This document shows, in pieces, positions 26,032-33,903 of a stretch of DNA of 64,000 nt. A program made the translations under genes and the position numbers. Under the pieces are notes generated by a model. That model worked only from the letters and a program-made list of their open reading frames with translations. It did no database searches and was not told the origin of the DNA. The DNA is from Maribacter stanieri (GTDB lineage Bacteria; Bacteroidota; Bacteroidia; Flavobacteriales; Flavobacteriaceae). Location of the stretch: contig NZ_FOYX01000003.1 in assembly GCF_900112245.1 (NCBI RefSeq), forward strand, positions 62,001 to 126,000, in the 5' to 3' direction. The stretch's first letter is position 1, and the number at the start of each line of letters is the position of its first letter.

Positions 26032-27298
26032 TAGGTACTGTTGTTTTTTTACCGAAATCTGCCGGATAAGAAATGAATTTTAATAATAATAAAGCAGGTA
26101 AGGCAGCAATAACTACCCAAACAAAAAAGCCATCATAGCCTAGCCATTGTTGTATGTAACCACTGATCATGCCTGGTAGCATCATACCTAATGCCATAAA
26201 ACCAGTTGCAATGGCATAATGTGATGTTTTAGATTTACCATCTGCTATGTAAATGAGGTACATTAAAAAAGCTGCAAAGCCAAATCCATATCCAAATTTC
26301 TCAAATATGACGGTTGCTGTAACCGCATAAATATTGGTGGTATCTGTGGCTGCTAACACTGCGTATAGAATATTGGGTAAATTCAGCGAAAGAACCATGG
26401 GTAGCATCCATTTTTTTAGTCCGTCCCGTGAAATTAAAATACCTCCTAAAATACCTCCAATTGAAAGGAAAATTACTCCCGCTGTACCAAATATAGTTCC
26501 TAATTGTTCTGTTGAATACCCTAATCCTCCTTTATCGGGTGTATCCAAAAGAAATGGTGATGCCATCTTTACTAATTGTGATTCCCCTAATCGGTAGGTT
26601 AAAATAAAGGCTAGGGCAATACCAATACCTGGTTTCTTGAAAAATGAAGAAAACACTTCAAGAAATCCAGCTGGTTTTTCCTTATCCTCAATATTTTCAG
26701 ATTCGTATTTTGGAGTAACAAAAAAGTTGGCTACAGTCATTATCAACATTAGAAAAGCTGCTGCTGACATGGTTATGCTCCAAGCCTTGGTATTGTCTCC
26801 GTATTTATTTTCTAAGAAACCGGCCAATACAACAATTAATCCTTCGCCTGTAACCATTGCCAGCCTGTAGAAAGTACTTCGCATACCAACGAAGAAAGAT
26901 TGCTTCTTTTCTGTAAGACCTAACATGTAATATCCGTCTGATGCTATATCATTGGTTGCAGAGGCGAAAGCAGCCATCCAAAAACAGGCTAATGATGATA
27001 TAAAAAACATATTGGTTGGCAGTGTTAAGCCAACGCCTAATAGTGAAATAGCGATTAACAATTGCATTGCTAAAAACCATTTCCGTTTGGTGCTTTTTAA
27101 ATCTACGAACGGACTCCATAAAGGTTTTAAAACCCAAGGTAAATACAAAAGACTGGTATAAAGACCAATATCTTCGTTGCTGACGCCTAGTTTCTTGTAC
27201 ATAATTACAGATACCGTGACAACCAGTACATAAGGTAAGCCTTGTGTAAAGTATAGAACAGGCACCCAAGCCCAAGCTCCTTTATCTTTTTGAACCAT
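26024..27298 (-). CDS. ampG: AmpG-like muropeptide permease (MFS)
   Basis: A 424-residue 12-helix transporter whose N-terminus (WVPVLYFTQGLPYVLVVTVS, LPWVLKPLWSPFVD) and the region SATNDIASDGYYM match the AmpG family of GlcNAc-anhydroMurNAc-peptide importers. AmpG brings murein fragments from periplasm to cytoplasm for recycling. The call is supported by its place between a DigH-like glycosidase and nagZ. It starts one base after the DigH-like stop and overlaps nagZ by 8 bases. Confidence 0.88.
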   Translation of the reverse strand: MVQKDKGAWAWVPVLYFTQGLPYVLVVTVSVIMYKKLGVSNEDIGLYTSLLYLPWVLKPLWSPFVDLKSTKRKWFLAMQLLIAISLLGVGLTLPTNMFFISSLACFWMAAFASATNDIASDGYYMLGLTEKKQSFFVGMRSTFYRLAMVTGEGLIVVLAGFLENKYGDNTKAWSITMSAAAFLMLIMTVANFFVTPKYESENIEDKEKPAGFLEVFSSFFKKPGIGIALAFILTYRLGESQLVKMASPFLLDTPDKGGLGYSTEQLGTIFGTAGVIFLSIGGILGGILISRDGLKKWMLPMVLSLNLPNILYAVLAATDTTNIYAVTATVIFEKFGYGFGFAAFLMYLIYIADGKSKTSHYAIATGFMALGMMLPGMISGYIQQWLGYDGFFVWVVIAALPALLLLKFISYPADFGKKTTVPNE

Positions 27299-27299
27299 T

Positions 27300-28814
27300 T
27301 TAAGGAATATTCTTTAAGTTAATTACAGTTGGTATTGTTTCCACAGCATACAAATCAATAAAGCTAATACTGTAATATGTCTTTTTGAAATCTGATTTAG
27401 GTATGCGAATTGAATTTGAGTTGGAGTTTATTAAAACTTTAGTCACTAGTTTTTTAATGGGATATTCTTCCTTCACCTTTCTGCCAGATGAATAGATGAG
27501 CATGTAACGCATACTTTTCAAATCATCGAACTCAAATATTACTTCATCGCCTTCTTTAGTCGTATTTATAAGTTGAGGTTTAATAATACTATGATTTTTA
27601 GCTAAAGATGATATAGGGTTCAGCGCAGGTAGTTTGTAATATTTCTTGTTTATATATTCTACAACGTCATCTTTTTCGGTCATTAAAGATTTTGCACTGA
27701 ACATAATGTTACCTTGAATCTGTGGTGTTTCTCGAGCAAGTTCTAACTGCATTGGTAACTCTTTACTGTCATTCCAAGCTTCGTCACTGTTATTTCTAAT
27801 TTTGTAAGGACCATTGCCAACATAGAGGTTGGTGTCAAAATTGTTTTTTGACCACCAGTCTACAATTTTTCTATGTGAAGCAACCGGTAAATCCATACTC
27901 CAATAGACCTGTGGAGCCAAGTAATCTATCCAACCTTTTTCCATCCATAACAATGGGTCTGCGTATAAATCTTCATAGGTGGTTTGTCCTGCTTTAGTAT
28001 CTGAACCTTTTGGGTCTGTTGAATTATTTTTCCAAACTCCGAACGGACTAATACCAAACTGTACCCATGGTTTGATAGCTTTAATAGTTTCATGAGATTG
28101 TTTTACCAATGAATCAATATTGCTTCGTCGCCAATCATCAATACTTTGATTGTTTTGAGCATAAGTTTCAAATGCTAATGAATCATTGAAAATGGCATCT
28201 TTTATTTTGTACGGATAGAAGTAATCATCAAAATGTATTGCATCTACATCGTAGTTGGATACTAATTCAGTTATAATGTTCGAAAAATGTTTTTGCACCT
28301 GGGGTAACCCTGGGTTGTAATAATTCTTTTTGCCATAATGTACTATCCATTCTGGATGTGTGCAATAATCATGGGTTTCTGCCAGCACCTCAAAATTCTC
28401 ATCAAAAGTAGCCCGGTAAGGATTCAACCATGCGTGAAACTCCATGCCTCTTTGGTGAGCTTCAGATATCATCCATTCTAGAACATCTGTATTCCATTTT
28501 GGAGGAGTACCTTCTTCTCCGGTTAAAAATCTGGACCATGGTGCATACTCAGAATCATAAAAAGCATCACCGGCAGCACGAACTTGTACAATTACTGCGT
28601 TGTAATTTTCCTTTTCATAAAAATCTAGAATTTTAAGATAATCTGCTTTTTGTTTTTCAGAAGTGTCATTACCGTTTTTAGGCCAATCTATATTGACCAC
28701 GGTAGCAATCCATACACCTCTAAATTCTCTTTTAGGATGTTTTTCGTAAGATTTGAAAATTCCGCAAGAATTAAAAAGTAGTATTAGAGCTAGAAGGGCG
28801 AGTTGTTTTGTCAT
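27300..28814 (-). CDS. GHL10 family lipoprotein glycosidase, DigH-like
   Basis: This 504-residue lipoprotein (Cys17 after LLFNSC) carries the DUF187/GHL10 barrel: REFRGVWIATVVNIDWP (about 29-45), VIVQVRAAGDAFYDS (about 85-99), GMEFHAWLNPYRA (about 138-150) and AIHFDDYFYPY (about 210-220). E. coli DigH, of the same family, cuts denuded (peptide-free) murein glycan strands. That activity here is inferred from family and context. A Fn3-like segment (about 400-500) ends the protein. The start lies only 8 bases downstream of a terminator-like hairpin. Confidence 0.85.
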   Translation of the reverse strand: MTKQLALLALILLFNSCGIFKSYEKHPKREFRGVWIATVVNIDWPKNGNDTSEKQKADYLKILDFYEKENYNAVIVQVRAAGDAFYDSEYAPWSRFLTGEEGTPPKWNTDVLEWMISEAHQRGMEFHAWLNPYRATFDENFEVLAETHDYCTHPEWIVHYGKKNYYNPGLPQVQKHFSNIITELVSNYDVDAIHFDDYFYPYKIKDAIFNDSLAFETYAQNNQSIDDWRRSNIDSLVKQSHETIKAIKPWVQFGISPFGVWKNNSTDPKGSDTKAGQTTYEDLYADPLLWMEKGWIDYLAPQVYWSMDLPVASHRKIVDWWSKNNFDTNLYVGNGPYKIRNNSDEAWNDSKELPMQLELARETPQIQGNIMFSAKSLMTEKDDVVEYINKKYYKLPALNPISSLAKNHSIIKPQLINTTKEGDEVIFEFDDLKSMRYMLIYSSGRKVKEEYPIKKLVTKVLINSNSNSIRIPKSDFKKTYYSISFIDLYAVETIPTVINLKNIP

Positions 28815-28822
28815 AAATAGTA

Positions 28823-28857
28823 AAAAGGCCTATTTTATTATTAAAAATAGGCCTTTT
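28823..28857 (-). terminator. Terminator-like hairpin between nagB and the murein recycling operon
   Basis: AAAAGGCCTATTTT and AAAATAGGCCTTTT form a perfect 14-pair stem around a 7-base loop, followed on the minus strand by a run of T. It lies just after the nagB stop (28873) and ends 8 bases before the start codon of the DigH-like gene, so there is no room for a promoter between. Confidence 0.85.
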
Positions 28858-28872
28858 AATTCAATTTTGTTG

Positions 28873-30801
28873 TTAGTTAAATTTATGTCTTACAAAGGCC
28901 TCGATTGCAGCATATGAGGATAAGCCCATAGCTTTATATTTATTGGCAGTATCGCGATTTCTTTCTTCTGCTCGCATCCAAAATTCTCTAGAATCGTCTC
29001 CTTGAAACATTACACCATCTTTTTGAGATTGGTGACAGAAAATAGCATACCGTTTTTTCAGAACTTGCCCTGGACTCATCGGTACGGCCATTTCAATTTC
29101 ATTGATATCCCACTCGTGCCATGCACCTCTATACAACCATAACCAGCAATCTTTCATGAAATCTTCTAATTTTATCTTATCACATGCAGCGAAAATAGCA
29201 TCTAAACACACTTTGTGCGTACCGTGTGGATCTGCCAAATCTCCTGCTGCATAAATTTGATGGGGTTTAATCTCCTTGATGATGTCTATTACAATTGCTA
29301 TATCCTCATCAGATAAATTCTTTTTCTTGATAGTACCAGTTTCGTAGAAAGGCAAGTCTAAGAAATGTACATTTTCATCTTGTAGCCCCATATATCTTGT
29401 AGCTGCATATGACTCTCCACGTCTAATTTTCCCTTTTAAATTTCTAACTTCTGGTGAATCTATTCGGGTTTCGTTTTTATCAGAAATTGATTCAATGATG
29501 TTTTTAGCCGCATCGGATGGATTTATCTGCATCGCTATTTCCGCATATTTTCTAGCGTCTGTATCAGAAACCGCAATATTTCCAGAAGTCTGGTAAACGA
29601 TATGTACATCATGACCTTGTTCAACTAACCTGTCAAAAGTACCGCCCATAGATATTACATCATCATCTGGGTGAGGACTAAATATGATTACACGTTTTTT
29701 GGCAGGTTTGGCTCTTTCCGGTCTATGCGTATCATCGGCATTTGGCTTACCACCTGGCCATCCGGTAATGGTATGTTGCAGTTTATTGAACATTTTTATG
29801 TTCAAATCATAAGCGTCTTCCGTTGCCAGAAGATCTGCCATTCCATTGTCATTATAATCCTTATCGGTTAAGCTTAAAATGGTTTTACCAGTATTTTCAC
29901 AAAGCCAAACTATGGCTTTTGATCTTAATTCTTCGGTCCATTTGCATGCATCAACTAACCACGGAGTTTTGTTTCTTGTTAATTCGCTTCCTGCACCTGT
30001 GTCCAATACAAAAGTACAGTTGTCATGTTCCTGTAAATAAGTTGCAGGTACATGTGAAGAAATTTCACCTTCAATTGTTTTCTTTATAATGTCCGCTTTA
30101 TTTTGACCCCAGCCTAATAAAACAATACGCTTAGCTTTTCTTACTGTAGAAATACCCATAGTAATCGCTTTTCTAGGTACATTATCGATTCCTAAAAATG
30201 ACGGAGCGGCATCTACACGAGTAATATGATCTAACGTAATTACTCTTGTTCCTGAATTAAAGTGTGAACCTGGTTCATTGAAACCTACGTGACCTGTTCT
30301 ACCAATTCCTAATAATTGAAAATCTAGTCCGCCGTGTTCTTTAATTTTTCGTTCATAACTTAAACAATAGGCCGTAGTTTTGTCAATACTTACGGTACCG
30401 TCTGGTATATGTATATTTTTTTCAGGAATATCTACATGATTAAAAAGATGCTCATGCATGAAGTAGAAATAACTTTGAATGTTATTTGGCTCCATTGGCA
30501 AATACTCATCTAAATTAAAGGTAATTACATTTTTAAAGCTCAGACCTTCTTCTTTGTGCATGCGTACCAATTCTTCATAGACTCTAATTGGTGAAGATCC
30601 AGTAGCTAAACCTAAGACACAATTTCTTTTTTGACCTTGTCTCTTTTTAATTAAGGCAGCTATTTCATGAGCAACTTGAATGGAAGCTTCATTGGAATCT
30701 TGAAAAATTACATTGTGAATTTTTTCGAATCTTGTTTCTTCAAACTGACCAATGGGTTTGTGGGTGATGTCGATTTTGGAGTCTTTTACGGCATTTTTCA
30801 T
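28873..30801 (-). CDS. nagB: Glucosamine-6-phosphate deaminase fused to a PIG-L/LmbE-type domain
   Basis: NagB converts glucosamine-6-phosphate to fructose-6-phosphate and ammonia. Residues 1-300 are NagB-like: LATGSSP (65-71), FNLDEY (95-100, Asp98 as general base) and LGIGRTGHVGFNEPGS (164-179, His171 and Glu176). The residue before Gly-His, Asp141 in E. coli, is Thr169 here. Residues 370-640 form a PIG-L (LmbE) domain with the zinc-site motif SPHPDDD at 375-381 and DPHGTH at 524-529. PIG-L enzymes deacetylate GlcNAc groups, so the fusion could join deacetylation and deamination of GlcNAc-6-P, but this is inference. The 642-residue length fits the Bacteroidota fusion type. Confidence 0.9.
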   Translation of the reverse strand: MKNAVKDSKIDITHKPIGQFEETRFEKIHNVIFQDSNEASIQVAHEIAALIKKRQGQKRNCVLGLATGSSPIRVYEELVRMHKEEGLSFKNVITFNLDEYLPMEPNNIQSYFYFMHEHLFNHVDIPEKNIHIPDGTVSIDKTTAYCLSYERKIKEHGGLDFQLLGIGRTGHVGFNEPGSHFNSGTRVITLDHITRVDAAPSFLGIDNVPRKAITMGISTVRKAKRIVLLGWGQNKADIIKKTIEGEISSHVPATYLQEHDNCTFVLDTGAGSELTRNKTPWLVDACKWTEELRSKAIVWLCENTGKTILSLTDKDYNDNGMADLLATEDAYDLNIKMFNKLQHTITGWPGGKPNADDTHRPERAKPAKKRVIIFSPHPDDDVISMGGTFDRLVEQGHDVHIVYQTSGNIAVSDTDARKYAEIAMQINPSDAAKNIIESISDKNETRIDSPEVRNLKGKIRRGESYAATRYMGLQDENVHFLDLPFYETGTIKKKNLSDEDIAIVIDIIKEIKPHQIYAAGDLADPHGTHKVCLDAIFAACDKIKLEDFMKDCWLWLYRGAWHEWDINEIEMAVPMSPGQVLKKRYAIFCHQSQKDGVMFQGDDSREFWMRAEERNRDTANKYKAMGLSSYAAIEAFVRHKFN

Positions 30802-30837
30802 AAGTCTATGATGAAATTTTTAGGTTTTTAATTCATG

Positions 30838-30845
30838 CAAATATA
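30838..30845 (-). promoter_or_regulatory. -7 box of nagB
   Basis: The minus strand reads TATATTTG, matching TAnnTTTG, with a leader of about 32 bases to the nagB ATG. No good -33 element is seen, which would suit an activated or weak promoter. Confidence 0.45.
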
Positions 30846-30966
30846 TGCGTTATTTTAAATATTTGCTGTTTTTTGCAAGAAATAATGCTGTATTGTGCTG
30901 TTAATTAATCTTTAATTTATGTTTACATTACATTAACGTCATAAAACGGCATGTGATAAAATTCGC

Positions 30967-30986
30967 TATCTTTGTGTTATTCACAA
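30967..30986 (+). promoter_or_regulatory. -7 box and overlapping inverted repeat before the DeoR-type gene
   Basis: TATCTTTG (30967-30974) is a good -7 box with a leader of about 27 bases. TTGTG (30972-30976) and CACAA (30982-30986) form an inverted repeat with a 5-base spacer covering the end of the box and the expected transcription start, a plausible autoregulatory operator. Confidence 0.45.
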
Positions 30987-31005
30987 GTATAAAAGTTGCT
31001 TTTAA

Positions 31006-31755
31006 ATGTTAAAGGAAGAACGTCAACAGACGATATTAAACGAAGTTGATTTGCATAATAGAATTCTTATTACTGATATTGCGGAAGCTTTAGATGTATC
31101 TATTGACACTATTAGGAGAGATGTAAAGGAGTTAGATGCAGAGAATAAGCTTCGTAAAGTTCATGGTGGTGCTATTTCAATGGGGTACATGACCAATAGT
31201 GCCAGAAATACCAATATATATAAGTTAGAAGATAAAGCCGCAATTGCACTTAAGGCGGTAAGTATGTTGAGAGATGGTGCCGTTATTTTTCTTGATGGTG
31301 GTACAACATGTATGGAACTTGCCAGGATTATACCAGAAAATTTAAACCTTACGTGTTTTACTATTAGTTTACCTGTGGCAATGGAACTTTCTCATAAAGC
31401 CAATATCAATGTTATTTCTATTGGAGGGCAAATTTCAAAAGAGGCTCAAATTTCTATTGGTGCAAATGCCATTCACCATATATCTGAAATACGTTTCGAC
31501 TATAGTTTTATTGGTACTGGTTATGTTGATGCTACTTTTGGCTTAACGGAGTTTGATTGGGATATTGTTCAAATAAAAAAAGCGGTAATAAAAGCTTCAA
31601 AAAAAACCGTGCTTTTGTCTATTTCTGAAAAGCTCAATTCTCAACATCGATACAAAACATGTGATATAAATTCTATTAATACAATGATTACCGAATTAAA
31701 CCCCGATGATGAATTACTGAAAGCTTTTAAAAATCTAGATATTAAAATTATATAG
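31006..31755 (+). CDS. DeoR/GlpR-family transcriptional regulator
   Basis: A 249-residue regulator with an N-terminal DeoR helix-turn-helix: ITDIAEALDVSIDTIRRDVK (about 18-37) then LRKVHGGAIS (about 47-56). The C-terminal sugar-phosphate-binding (SIS/ribose isomerase-like) domain contains FLDGGTTCMELARI and the sensor ending DYSFIGTGYVDATFGLTE. Such regulators respond to phosphorylated sugars. Placed between murQ and divergent nagB, it probably senses an amino-sugar phosphate such as GlcNAc-6-P or MurNAc-6-P. murQ follows 6 bases after its stop. Confidence 0.92.
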   Translation: MLKEERQQTILNEVDLHNRILITDIAEALDVSIDTIRRDVKELDAENKLRKVHGGAISMGYMTNSARNTNIYKLEDKAAIALKAVSMLRDGAVIFLDGGTTCMELARIIPENLNLTCFTISLPVAMELSHKANINVISIGGQISKEAQISIGANAIHHISEIRFDYSFIGTGYVDATFGLTEFDWDIVQIKKAVIKASKKTVLLSISEKLNSQHRYKTCDINSINTMITELNPDDELLKAFKNLDIKII

Positions 31756-31761
31756 TGAAAA

Positions 31762-32574
31762 ATGGATTATAAGAAAATTACAGAAACTCCGTCTAATCAT
31801 GACAATTTAGAGTTGATGGATACCCAAACCATTCTGCAAAAAATGAATGAGGAGGATAAAAAAGTAGCTGATGCAGTAGAAAAAACTATTCCGCAGGTGA
31901 CTAAACTTGTTGATGGATTGGCAGAGCGATTTAATAAAGGAGGAAGATTGTTTTATATCGGCGCAGGTACAAGTGGTCGATTGGGTATACTAGATGCCTC
32001 AGAAATTCCGCCAACCTTTGGTATGCCTCATGAACGTGTAATTGGTTTAATTGCAGGTGGTGATACCGCTATTAGAAAGGCAGTTGAAAATGCTGAAGAT
32101 GCCACAGCACAAGCTTGGGTTGATTTGAAAGCTCATGATATAAATGATAACGATGTTGTTGTGGGTATTGCGGCATCGGGTAGTACACCATATGTTATTG
32201 GTGGTTTAGAAGATGCCAAGAAAGCGGGTATTTTAACTGCTGCAATAACAAATAACCCTGGCGCGCCTATTGCCAGAATTGCTGATATTCCTATAGAAAT
32301 TAATGTAGGACCAGAATTTCTTACCGGCAGTACTAGAATGAAAAGTGGTACGTCGCAAAAATTGGTGCTAAATATGATTTCTACTGCTTTAATGATTAAG
32401 ATTGGCAGAGTGAAAGGAAATAAGATGGTTAACATGCAATTAAGCAATGATAAGTTGGTAGATAGAGGTACTCGCTATATTATGGAAGGTTTGAATATAG
32501 ATTATACCGAAGCTGAAAAGTTGTTGAAAAAACACGGATCTGTAAAATTAGCAATAGATGCCGGTAAGGCATAA
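31762..32574 (+). CDS. murQ: N-acetylmuramic acid 6-phosphate etherase
   Basis: MurQ cleaves the lactyl ether of MurNAc-6-P and gives GlcNAc-6-P and D-lactate. This SIS-domain protein of 270 residues shows FYIGAGTSGRLGILDASE (about 65-82, with the catalytic Glu in DASE), AVENAEDA (about 111-118, second Glu) and GPEFLTGSTRMKSGTSQK (about 178-195). It is slightly shorter than E. coli MurQ (298), lacking part of the C-terminal helical domain, as in other Bacteroidota. It is co-transcribed with the DeoR gene. Confidence 0.97.
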   Translation: MDYKKITETPSNHDNLELMDTQTILQKMNEEDKKVADAVEKTIPQVTKLVDGLAERFNKGGRLFYIGAGTSGRLGILDASEIPPTFGMPHERVIGLIAGGDTAIRKAVENAEDATAQAWVDLKAHDINDNDVVVGIAASGSTPYVIGGLEDAKKAGILTAAITNNPGAPIARIADIPIEINVGPEFLTGSTRMKSGTSQKLVLNMISTALMIKIGRVKGNKMVNMQLSNDKLVDRGTRYIMEGLNIDYTEAEKLLKKHGSVKLAIDAGKA

Positions 32575-32603
32575 GTTGAGGTTTTTGATAATAAATTTTG
32601 AAT

Positions 32604-32649
32604 AAAAAACGCCTGAAATTCCAGTAGTTATGGGAACAGGCGTTTTTTT
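32604..32649. terminator. Bidirectional terminator between murQ and the sugar dehydrogenase gene
   Basis: AAAAAACGCCTG pairs with CAGGCGTTTTTT around a 21-base loop and is followed by T runs on both strands. It separates two convergent genes. Confidence 0.8.
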
Positions 32650-32654
32650 AAAGT

Positions 32655-33776
32655 TTACATTTTAGGAATTAATTTATAAATTCCTTTTCCTTCAACGGCT
32701 ACGTAAATAATACCATCTGGACCTTCCTTTACGGCACGTACTCTTCCTAAACCATCCATTAATTTTTCGCGAGCTATAACTTTGTTGTCATCTAATACTA
32801 ATCTTTCTAAATATTGAAAAGCCAATGAGCCTACCAATAGGCTTCCTTTCCAATTTTTATAATTGTTCCCAGTAACATATGTCATTCCGCTTGGAGCTAT
32901 AGAGGGTACCCAAAAATGAATTGGCTGTTCCATCCCTTTCATTTCTGTTTTATCGGTGATAGGTGTGCCTCCATAATTAATTCCATATGTAACTAATGGC
33001 CATCCATAATTGCCTCCTTTTTTTATAATATTAATTTCATCACCTCCACGTGGTCCGTGTTCATTATCCCAGATTTCTCCAGTTAGGGGGTGTTTAATTA
33101 GTCCTTGAGGGTTTCGGTGTCCATAGCTGTAAATAGCAGTCTTGGCACCGTTTACATCTACAAACGGATTGTCTTTTGGAATGCGACCATCATCGTGTAA
33201 ACGATATATTTTACCGCCGTCTCTTTTTAAGTCTTGCGGGTTAATATCCCTGTCTCCACGTTCACCGATGGAGAAATAAAGATAACCGTCATTATCAAAG
33301 ACAATTCTTGATCCAAAATGTTGTCCTTTAGTCGTATTTGGTACTGCTTTGTACAATAACTCTTTTTCGATTAAAGCATTATTTTTCAATTTTGCTCTCA
33401 TTATTGCGGTATGTCCTCCTTTTTCATTTCCTTCAGTTGATGCATAGGAAAGGTAAATAAATCCGTTTTCCTGATAATTAGGGTGAATTTCAATATCTAA
33501 TAATCCGCCTTGACCTCGATTATATACTTCTGGAACATTGCTGATAATCGTCTTTTTTCCATTTCTAAAATGAATCAATTTCCCTTCTTTTTCAGTTATT
33601 AAAATACTTTTATCTGGAAGGAAGGTAAACCCCCATGGTATCTGTAGCTCATCGACGAACAGCTCAGTAGAAAAAACAGGCTCTTTTGGTGTAATTACTT
33701 TGTTTTCAGGATTTTGTGCGCAAGAATAATTTAGCGATACAACGAATAAAAGTGCTATGGTAATACTATTTTTCAT
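32655..33776 (-). CDS. PQQ-dependent aldose sugar dehydrogenase-like lipoprotein
   Basis: A 373-residue protein with a lipoprotein signal (Cys19 after LNYS) and a six-bladed propeller of the soluble glucose dehydrogenase/YliI type: IPWGFTFLPDKSILITEKEG (about 47-66), GQGGLLDIEIHPNYQ (about 88-102), GQHFGSRIVFDNDGYLYFSIG (about 150-170) and HRNPQGL (about 221-227). Such enzymes oxidise aldoses with PQQ in the periplasm; whether PQQ is available here is not shown. The last residues overlap the terminator. It is monocistronic. Confidence 0.88.
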   Translation of the reverse strand: MKNSITIALLFVVSLNYSCAQNPENKVITPKEPVFSTELFVDELQIPWGFTFLPDKSILITEKEGKLIHFRNGKKTIISNVPEVYNRGQGGLLDIEIHPNYQENGFIYLSYASTEGNEKGGHTAIMRAKLKNNALIEKELLYKAVPNTTKGQHFGSRIVFDNDGYLYFSIGERGDRDINPQDLKRDGGKIYRLHDDGRIPKDNPFVDVNGAKTAIYSYGHRNPQGLIKHPLTGEIWDNEHGPRGGDEINIIKKGGNYGWPLVTYGINYGGTPITDKTEMKGMEQPIHFWVPSIAPSGMTYVTGNNYKNWKGSLLVGSLAFQYLERLVLDDNKVIAREKLMDGLGRVRAVKEGPDGIIYVAVEGKGIYKLIPKM

Positions 33777-33903
33777 ATACAGGCGTTAGAAATATGTTAG
33801 AGAACACATGATTATTTAAAAGATAAAATATAAGTATAAAAATTACACCAAAGAACTTTATAGATCCCAAATCGGTATTGTTCTTAAAAACGAAACTTAA
33901 CCT

